Positions 59,157 to 64,000 of a stretch of DNA of 64,000 nucleotides are shown here, piece by piece. The stretch is from positions 1-64,000 of the forward strand of contig JAAVDJ010000037.1 of NCBI GenBank assembly GCA_014801875.1. The letters are read 5' to 3'. The stretch comes from Bacteroides sp. (lineage in GTDB: Bacteria > Bacteroidota > Bacteroidia > Bacteroidales > Muribaculaceae). Every line of letters starts with the position of its first letter. Within the stretch, counting starts at the first letter, position 1. A program made the position numbers and the translations under genes. The notes beneath the pieces are model-generated. The model searched no databases, had not been told where the DNA came from, and was given only the letters and a program-made list of their open reading frames with translations.

Positions 59157-60866
59157 TTATGCGTTCTCGTAAAGATAATCGTTGATTTGTTCCGGCTTGA
59201 AATTACCGATGAACGAGGCGTGGCGTGCAACTTCAGCCTCACCATACTTAACGTAAACCACCAACGATTTCTTGAAGTCTTCATTCCGGTTGGCATCCTC
59301 AAGAAGGAGATAACCCATGATGATATTGCCGGCCATCTCGACAAGGCGACGTGCCATGAAGTCATGATACTTCGTGTCGTCTACACCCATCACTGCCTGC
59401 ACTGCGTCTGCATACTGCTGAGTCATGAAGACGAGAGTATTCTTGATTCCTTCAAATTCAGGTTTAACCTCCTCAGCCTCGAATTCACGGATCTTGTTGA
59501 GGTAAGTGCCTGTGGTGACGTGGCGGATAGCTGCGACTACCTGAAGCTGGGTAGTACCTTCATAAATAGAGGTGATACGTGCGTCGCGATACAGACGCTC
59601 GCATGCGTAATCCTTCATGAAGCCGGAGCCACCGTGAATCTGGATACAGTCGTAGGCGTTCTGGTTGCAATATTCGGATGAGAGACCCTTCGCGAGTGGA
59701 GTGAATGCGTCAGCGAGCTTGCTGTAATATTTCTGCTCCTTCTTCTCTTCTACAGTGAGCGCACGCTCTTTTGCGATGTCATCGTAAATCTTATACATAT
59801 CTACGAAACGTGAGCAGGCGTAAAGAAGGGCGCGTGTCGCGTCAAGCTTCGCTTTCATCAAAGATAGTATCTCCGCTACTGCGGGGAACTCTATGATCGG
59901 TTTCCCGAACTGCTGACGCTCTTTTGCATACTGGAGGGCTTCGCGATAGGCTGCCTCGCTTATACCGACTGACTGTGCGGCGATGCCGAGACGGGCTCCG
60001 TTCATGAGCGCCATAACATATTTGATAAGACCAAGACGGGTGCTGCCTACGAGCTCTGCCGGTGCATCCTTGTAGACGAGCTCACATGTCGGGCTACCCT
60101 TGATACCCATCTTATTCTCGATGCGGCGAACGTTGACACCCCCGTTACGCTTGTCATAGATAAACATGGAGAGGCCTCGGCCGTCTTTGGAGCCTTCCTC
60201 CGAACGCGCGAGTACGAGGTGAATGTCTGAGTCGCCGTTGGTGATGAAGCGCTTAACGCCGTTGAGCACATAGGTCCCATCCTCTTTCTTCGTCGCTTTA
60301 AGCATCACAGACTGCAGGTCAGAACCCGCGTCCGGTTCTGTGAGGTCCATTGACATGGTTGCTCCCTCGCATACAAGAGGAATATATTTCTGCTTCTGCT
60401 CTTCGTTGGCAAATTCATAGATGGTCTCTGCGCAGTCCTGAAGTCCCCAGAGGTTCTCGAAACCTGCATCTGCACGGCTTACGATATCAGCAGCCATGAT
60501 ATAGGGGGTTATCGGGAAGTTGAGGCCGCCGAGGCGACGGGGCATTGACATTCCCATCAGGCCGGCCTTGCGGCACGCATCGAGATTTTTCTCTGTCGCG
60601 GGTGCGTATTTTACGCGGTTGTTGACAACCTGCGGACCGGTGTGGTCCACCTCCTCGGCGTTCTCCGCAATTACGTTCCCACTTATATCGCCCACAATCT
60701 CAAGAACACGGTCGTAGCTGTCTATTGCATCTTCGAAATTCTGGGGGGCGTAGTCATATTTATCTGCGTCGGCGAAGTTTCTCTCTTTGAGCTCCACGAT
60801 CTTCTCCATCATCGGATGTGAAAGATAATGCTTCAGAGCTTCGTTGTCGTTATAGAAATTAGCCAT
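59157..60866 (-). CDS. Acyl-CoA dehydrogenase, long form
   Basis: A 569-residue FAD enzyme. Core motifs: ATMSMDLTEPDAGSDLQSVMLKA (FAD/substrate), RRIENKMGIKGSPTCELVYKD, ARLGIAAQSVGISEAAYREALQYAKERQQFGKPI and YCNQNAYDCIQIHGGSGFMKDYACERLYRDARITSIYEGTTQLQ, where the catalytic Glu is in YEGTT. It is about 180 residues longer than short-chain enzymes, with an N-terminal helical region and a C-terminal alpha domain from about 430, like DmdC/AidB-type proteins. It shares TAATG with etfA and would pass electrons to EtfAB. Substrate chain length is not determinable. Confidence 0.93.
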   Translation of the reverse strand: MANFYNDNEALKHYLSHPMMEKIVELKERNFADADKYDYAPQNFEDAIDSYDRVLEIVGDISGNVIAENAEEVDHTGPQVVNNRVKYAPATEKNLDACRKAGLMGMSMPRRLGGLNFPITPYIMAADIVSRADAGFENLWGLQDCAETIYEFANEEQKQKYIPLVCEGATMSMDLTEPDAGSDLQSVMLKATKKEDGTYVLNGVKRFITNGDSDIHLVLARSEEGSKDGRGLSMFIYDKRNGGVNVRRIENKMGIKGSPTCELVYKDAPAELVGSTRLGLIKYVMALMNGARLGIAAQSVGISEAAYREALQYAKERQQFGKPIIEFPAVAEILSLMKAKLDATRALLYACSRFVDMYKIYDDIAKERALTVEEKKEQKYYSKLADAFTPLAKGLSSEYCNQNAYDCIQIHGGSGFMKDYACERLYRDARITSIYEGTTQLQVVAAIRHVTTGTYLNKIREFEAEEVKPEFEGIKNTLVFMTQQYADAVQAVMGVDDTKYHDFMARRLVEMAGNIIMGYLLLEDANRNEDFKKSLVVYVKYGEAEVARHASFIGNFKPEQINDYLYENA

Positions 60867-61894
60867 TATTTAGAATTCTTTTTATAATATTTGATGAGTT
60901 TGGGGAGGACATCCTCGATTTTTCCTGTAATAACGTAGTCGGCGATGCTGTTGATCGGTGCATCGGGGTCGGAATTGACAGAGATGATGATGGAGGAATC
61001 CTGCATCCCGGCGATGTGCTGGATCTGTCCTGAGATACCGCAGGCAATATAAAGTTTCGGGCGCACGGTCACTCCGGTCTGGCCTATCTGACGGTCGTGG
61101 TCACACCATCCCGCATCTACGGCGGCACGGCTTGCCCCTACCTCTGCGCCAAGTGTGTCCGCAAGTTGCTGGAGAAGGTCAAAATTCTCCTTGCTCCCTA
61201 CGCCATATCCACCGGCTACCACAATAGGGCTTCCCTTGAGATTGACTTTGGATTTCTCAACATGGCGGTCGATGATTTCCACTACGAAATCCTCCGGACG
61301 GGTATATTTGTTAACCTCTTTGCTGATGACCTCTCCGCTGTAGTTGGAATCCTTTACCTCTTTCTTCATCACTCCCTCGCGCACGGTTGCCATCTGCGGA
61401 CGGCAGTCCGGGTTGACGATGGTAGCTACGATGTTGCCGCCGAAGGCCGGACGAATCTGATAGAGAAGGTCCTTATATTCCTTTCCGGTCTTGACATCCT
61501 TATAGTCTCCGATTTCAAGTGAGGTGCAGTCTGCTGTCAGGCCGCTGTGGAGCGCGGAAGATACACGTGGTCCGAGGTCGCGACCAATCGAAGTTGCGCC
61601 CATGAAGGCTATGCGGGGCTCTATCTCCTTGAAGAGATTGATGAGGATGGAGGAGTGGGGGAGGGAGGTATAGGGGTAGAGGCGTGAATCCTCAAACTTA
61701 TAGATTGTGTCTACGCCGTAGGGGAGAATCTGTTTCTCTATATCCTTCAGATTGTCGCCCGCTACTACGGCCTCAAGCTTGATGCCGAGCTTGTCGGCCA
61801 GCTGGCGCCCTTTGGTGAGGAGTTCCAGACTAACGTCAGCCACTTTCCCGTCTTCGTATTCGCAATAGACGATGAGATTATTTTTGTCTGCCAT
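60866..61894 (-). CDS. etfA: Electron transfer flavoprotein alpha subunit
   Basis: A 342-residue ETF alpha chain. Domain I covers about residues 1-190 (LIVYCEYEDGKVADVSLELL, GATSIGRDLGPRVSS). The FAD-binding C-terminal domain shows IVVAGGYGVGSKENF, GASRAAVDAGWCDHDRQIGQTGVTVRPKLYIACGISGQIQHIAGMQDSSIIISVN. It works with EtfB and the next gene, the acyl-CoA dehydrogenase. Gap to etfB is 50 bp. Confidence 0.96.
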   Translation of the reverse strand: MADKNNLIVYCEYEDGKVADVSLELLTKGRQLADKLGIKLEAVVAGDNLKDIEKQILPYGVDTIYKFEDSRLYPYTSLPHSSILINLFKEIEPRIAFMGATSIGRDLGPRVSSALHSGLTADCTSLEIGDYKDVKTGKEYKDLLYQIRPAFGGNIVATIVNPDCRPQMATVREGVMKKEVKDSNYSGEVISKEVNKYTRPEDFVVEIIDRHVEKSKVNLKGSPIVVAGGYGVGSKENFDLLQQLADTLGAEVGASRAAVDAGWCDHDRQIGQTGVTVRPKLYIACGISGQIQHIAGMQDSSIIISVNSDPDAPINSIADYVITGKIEDVLPKLIKYYKKNSK

Positions 61895-61944
61895 TTTGAA
61901 TCAGATGTTTGCGTTAATTTGTTAAGAGCATGTTTACTCTATGA

Positions 61945-62814
61945 TCAACCGATGGTGTGGTTGGCGATGAGATCTTTGATAAGTCCTTCAAGCTCCTCAT
62001 CATTGTTTTCTATGCGGCGTGCCTCTTTCGCTGTGAAGACCACATTCTCTATGCTCTTCACTTTTGTCGGTGAGCCTGCAAGACCGCATTGAGCCAAATC
62101 TGCATCCACAGTAGCGGCTGACCATTCTCCGATGCTTAGATACGGACGCTTCTCGATAAACTCTTTCTTTGCTTCGTCGGATGCTACTTCTGAAGGCACG
62201 GCAGCATATTTATATTTCTGGAGTGCCTTAGCGTTACGGGGACGGCAGTCTGCTGCTGAGCTGTTTACCGTCACGACGAGGGGCAATTTGGCCTTTACTG
62301 TCTCTACCCCGCTTTCAATGCGACGCTTCACTGTGATCTCTCCGTTTTCTACATTCAGAATATCTTCTGCATATGTTATCTGAGGTATTCCGAGTTTCTC
62401 TGCGATCTGAGGCCCTACCTGCGCGGTGTCGCCGTCGATGGCCTGGCGGCCTCCGATGATAAGGTCATAGTCGCCGATTTTGCGCACGGCTGCGCTCAAG
62501 GCATATGAGGTCGCGAGGGTGTCTGAGCCGGCGAAGGCGCGGTCCGAGAGCACGATACCACCGTCAGCACCGCGGAACATTCCTTCTCTGACTATCTCTG
62601 CAGCACGGGCCGGACCCATGGTGAGGATGGTTACCTTGCTGCCGGGATGGAGCTCTTTGAGTTTCAACGCCTGCTCGAGCGCGTTGAGGTCTTCGGGATT
62701 AAAGATGGCCGGTAGAGCCGCACGGTTGATCGTGCCGTCCGCTTTCATGGCGTCTTTCCCTACGTTACGGGTATCAGGTACTTGCTTTGCGAGTACAATG
62801 ATATTTAGGCTCAT
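61945..62814 (-). CDS. etfB: Electron transfer flavoprotein beta subunit
   Basis: A 289-residue ETF beta chain with IVLAKQVPDTRNVGKDAMK at the start and the nucleotide-binding YDLIIGGRQAIDGDTAQVGPQIAEKLGIPQITY. The DGDTAQVGP form of this motif is the one I associate with flavin-binding, electron-bifurcating EtfB rather than AMP-binding EtfB, so bifurcation is possible but unproven. It is the first gene of the etfB-etfA-acd operon. Confidence 0.95.
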   Translation of the reverse strand: MSLNIIVLAKQVPDTRNVGKDAMKADGTINRAALPAIFNPEDLNALEQALKLKELHPGSKVTILTMGPARAAEIVREGMFRGADGGIVLSDRAFAGSDTLATSYALSAAVRKIGDYDLIIGGRQAIDGDTAQVGPQIAEKLGIPQITYAEDILNVENGEITVKRRIESGVETVKAKLPLVVTVNSSAADCRPRNAKALQKYKYAAVPSEVASDEAKKEFIEKRPYLSIGEWSAATVDADLAQCGLAGSPTKVKSIENVVFTAKEARRIENNDEELEGLIKDLIANHTIG

Positions 62815-62864
62815 AAAATCTGGAATTTTATATAAGTTCAGTTATTTTCTTATGCTTTACGGGG

Positions 62865-62872
62865 CAAAGTTA
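62865..62872 (-). promoter_or_regulatory. -7 element of the etf operon
   Basis: TAACTTTG on the minus strand, about 50 bp upstream of etfB. A -33 TTG is not evident. Confidence 0.55.
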
Positions 62873-62924
62873 GTAAAAAAAGTTTAAAAATCATTACTTT
62901 TTAACCTTTCTCCTTTTGTTAAAG

Positions 62925-62955
62925 TTTGTAATTCCGGCTAAAATAAGTAATTTTG
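62925..62955 (+). promoter_or_regulatory. Promoter of the TPR/PD40 gene
   Basis: TTTG, 19 bp, TAATTTTG, about 95 bp upstream of the GTG start. It shows that this strand is transcribed although the ORF track lists no matching gene. Confidence 0.65.
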
Positions 62956-63049
62956 TCTCCTATTCTCGGAGATTGTGGTCTAAAAAATCCATTCTCTATT
63001 TTTTCTATTCCTATTTTCTCTCTCTCTTGAATTTCAAATCACACCCAAA

Positions 63050-64000
63050 GTGAACAGACTCTACACTTTTATACTCGCGGCCGGTTTGTCTTTATCAGCT
63101 TACGCCGACCTCATGGACCAAGCGCGTGACGAGGTGACCCGTGGCGATTGGTGGCGTGCCGAGGAATCCCTGATGAAGGCGGCTGCTGAAAATCCCAAGG
63201 TTGCTTCTTCGGCTCAATATAACTATCTCCTCGGCGCTTGCAAGTTTGAGACCGGTGATTATCCCGAGGCGCAAAAGTTGCTCGCTGCTGCAAAGGCTAA
63301 AGGATATTCCCCGGCTAACCTCTATCTCGGTCGCCTTGCTTTCCTTGATTATGACTTCGATAAGGCTACTTCCCTTTACGGTGAGTTCAAACGTCATCGT
63401 GAAAAGTCGGGGCAGGTGGTGGGCGAGACCGTCGAAAGACTCGAAAATCAATTGTCAATTGCCGAGAATTCCCTGGAGCGCGTCGAGAATATTGTCGTCA
63501 TTGATTCTATTGCCGTCCCTGCTGAAGAGTTTTTCAAATACTATAAACTCTCTCCCTCGGCCGGTAAGTTTGTACCCGCTTCAGATATCCCTCTCGAGAA
63601 ACATCGAAATGGAGTCGAGATGGCGTTTGTAAATGAAGGGAATGATTTCATGATGTGGGGGGAGCCTGATGAAGTCGGTAATGTCCGCATTGTCGAGTCT
63701 ACGAGGCTTACTGACGGCTCTTGGCAGGAGCCGGTCCCCGTTCCTTCTTTCCTCCATACCGGCGGATATGCCGATTATCCTTTCATGATGGCTGATGGTG
63801 TCACTCTTTATTATGCCTCCAACGGTTCCGGTTCTATGGGTGGATATGATATTTTTGTGGTCAGCCGCGATGCTCAGTCCGGGGAATACCTCCAGCCGCA
63901 GAATATCGGAATGCCTTTCAATTCCCCTCATGATGATTTCCTCCTTGCAATTGATGAGGAGGAGGGGATCGGTTGGTGGGCAACTGACCGCAACCTGCTC
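63050..64000 (+). CDS. TPR/WD40-like (PD40) envelope protein, 3' truncated by window end
   Basis: An open frame of 317 codons from a GTG to the last base, missing from the ORF track. It begins with a signal peptide (MNRLYTFILAAGLSLSAYA). TPR-like helices follow (ARDEVTRGDWWRAEESLMKAAAENPK, YLLGACKFETGDYPEAQKLLAAAKAKGY). PD40-type beta-propeller repeats come next (TLYYASNGSGSMGGYDIFVVSRD, NIGMPFNSPHDDFLLAID). Bacteroidetes have many proteins of this type, often ending in an OmpA domain that binds peptidoglycan; the end is not visible here. GTG is chosen because it starts the signal peptide; the next in-frame ATG is beyond it. Confidence 0.85.
   Translation, partial: MNRLYTFILAAGLSLSAYADLMDQARDEVTRGDWWRAEESLMKAAAENPKVASSAQYNYLLGACKFETGDYPEAQKLLAAAKAKGYSPANLYLGRLAFLDYDFDKATSLYGEFKRHREKSGQVVGETVERLENQLSIAENSLERVENIVVIDSIAVPAEEFFKYYKLSPSAGKFVPASDIPLEKHRNGVEMAFVNEGNDFMMWGEPDEVGNVRIVESTRLTDGSWQEPVPVPSFLHTGGYADYPFMMADGVTLYYASNGSGSMGGYDIFVVSRDAQSGEYLQPQNIGMPFNSPHDDFLLAIDEEEGIGWWATDRNLL

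Overview
This window looks like a chromosomal segment of a gut-type member of the Bacteroidales; the family Muribaculaceae is my guess, not something the sequence proves. Supporting signs: gene starts lack Shine-Dalgarno sites; many genes are preceded by the Bacteroidetes promoter pattern TTTG/TTG, a spacer of 19-22 bp, then TAnnTTTG; LpxC is fused to FabZ; a Bacteroidetes-type DUF4295 gene follows rpmB-rpmG; there is a serine palmitoyltransferase; and there is a complete methylmalonyl-CoA decarboxylase cluster. I see no rRNA, tRNA, CRISPR array, complete insertion sequence or prophage.

Layout. 1-4.3 kb: a small membrane PH-domain protein, an ABM-domain protein, a zeta-toxin-like kinase with an overlapping small partner gene, and dnaK. 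4.4-10.5 kb: serine palmitoyltransferase, a TonB-dependent receptor, a 206-bp MITE-like element in the leader of a nitroreductase gene, a pRiA4b ORF-3-like protein and a conserved small protein. 10.7-15.2 kb: the operon mce-mmdA-oadG-type-BCCP-oadB, the sodium-pumping end of succinate-to-propionate fermentation. 15.3-18.5 kb: lipid A genes lpxD-lpxC/fabZ-lpxA. 18.6-22.7 kb: rmuC, rpmB-rpmG-DUF4295, a CinA C-terminal protein and tsaD. 22.8-31 kb: a large TamB-like protein, a patatin-like lipase, a GH13 amylase-family enzyme and prs.

31-38 kb is the most unusual carbohydrate locus. A periplasmic enzyme fuses an alginate-lyase-type domain to a GH88 unsaturated uronyl hydrolase. It is co-transcribed with a GH2 glycosidase carrying a C-terminal malectin domain, behind a promoter bracketed by a 14-bp inverted repeat, next to an AspT-type transporter and without SusC/SusD. 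38.4-43.6 kb: a serpin lipoprotein and an M13 peptidase (pepO) are separated by a HipBA module; the near-duplicate terminators on either side suggest the module was inserted there. 43.6-47.1 kb: menF-like, rimO and ftsY, transcribed ftsY to pepO. 47.3-51.3 kb: TonB-dependent receptor-PadR-PspC operon with a palindromic operator centred on its -33 box. 51.4-55.1 kb: a DUF5131/Gp37-Gp68-like protein, a small conserved protein, a second PH protein, a ThiF-family protein and a ThuA-domain protein. 55.4-64 kb: lepA, bcp, an MscS channel, the etfB-etfA-acyl-CoA dehydrogenase operon, and a TPR/PD40 envelope protein that starts at GTG and runs off the window.

Most of the content is housekeeping and envelope biology. 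The accessory signals are the lyase/GH88-GH2 locus, the two toxin-antitoxin-like modules, the MITE-like and REP-like repeats, a 48-bp perfect palindrome, and short tandem duplications that overlap three stop codons.
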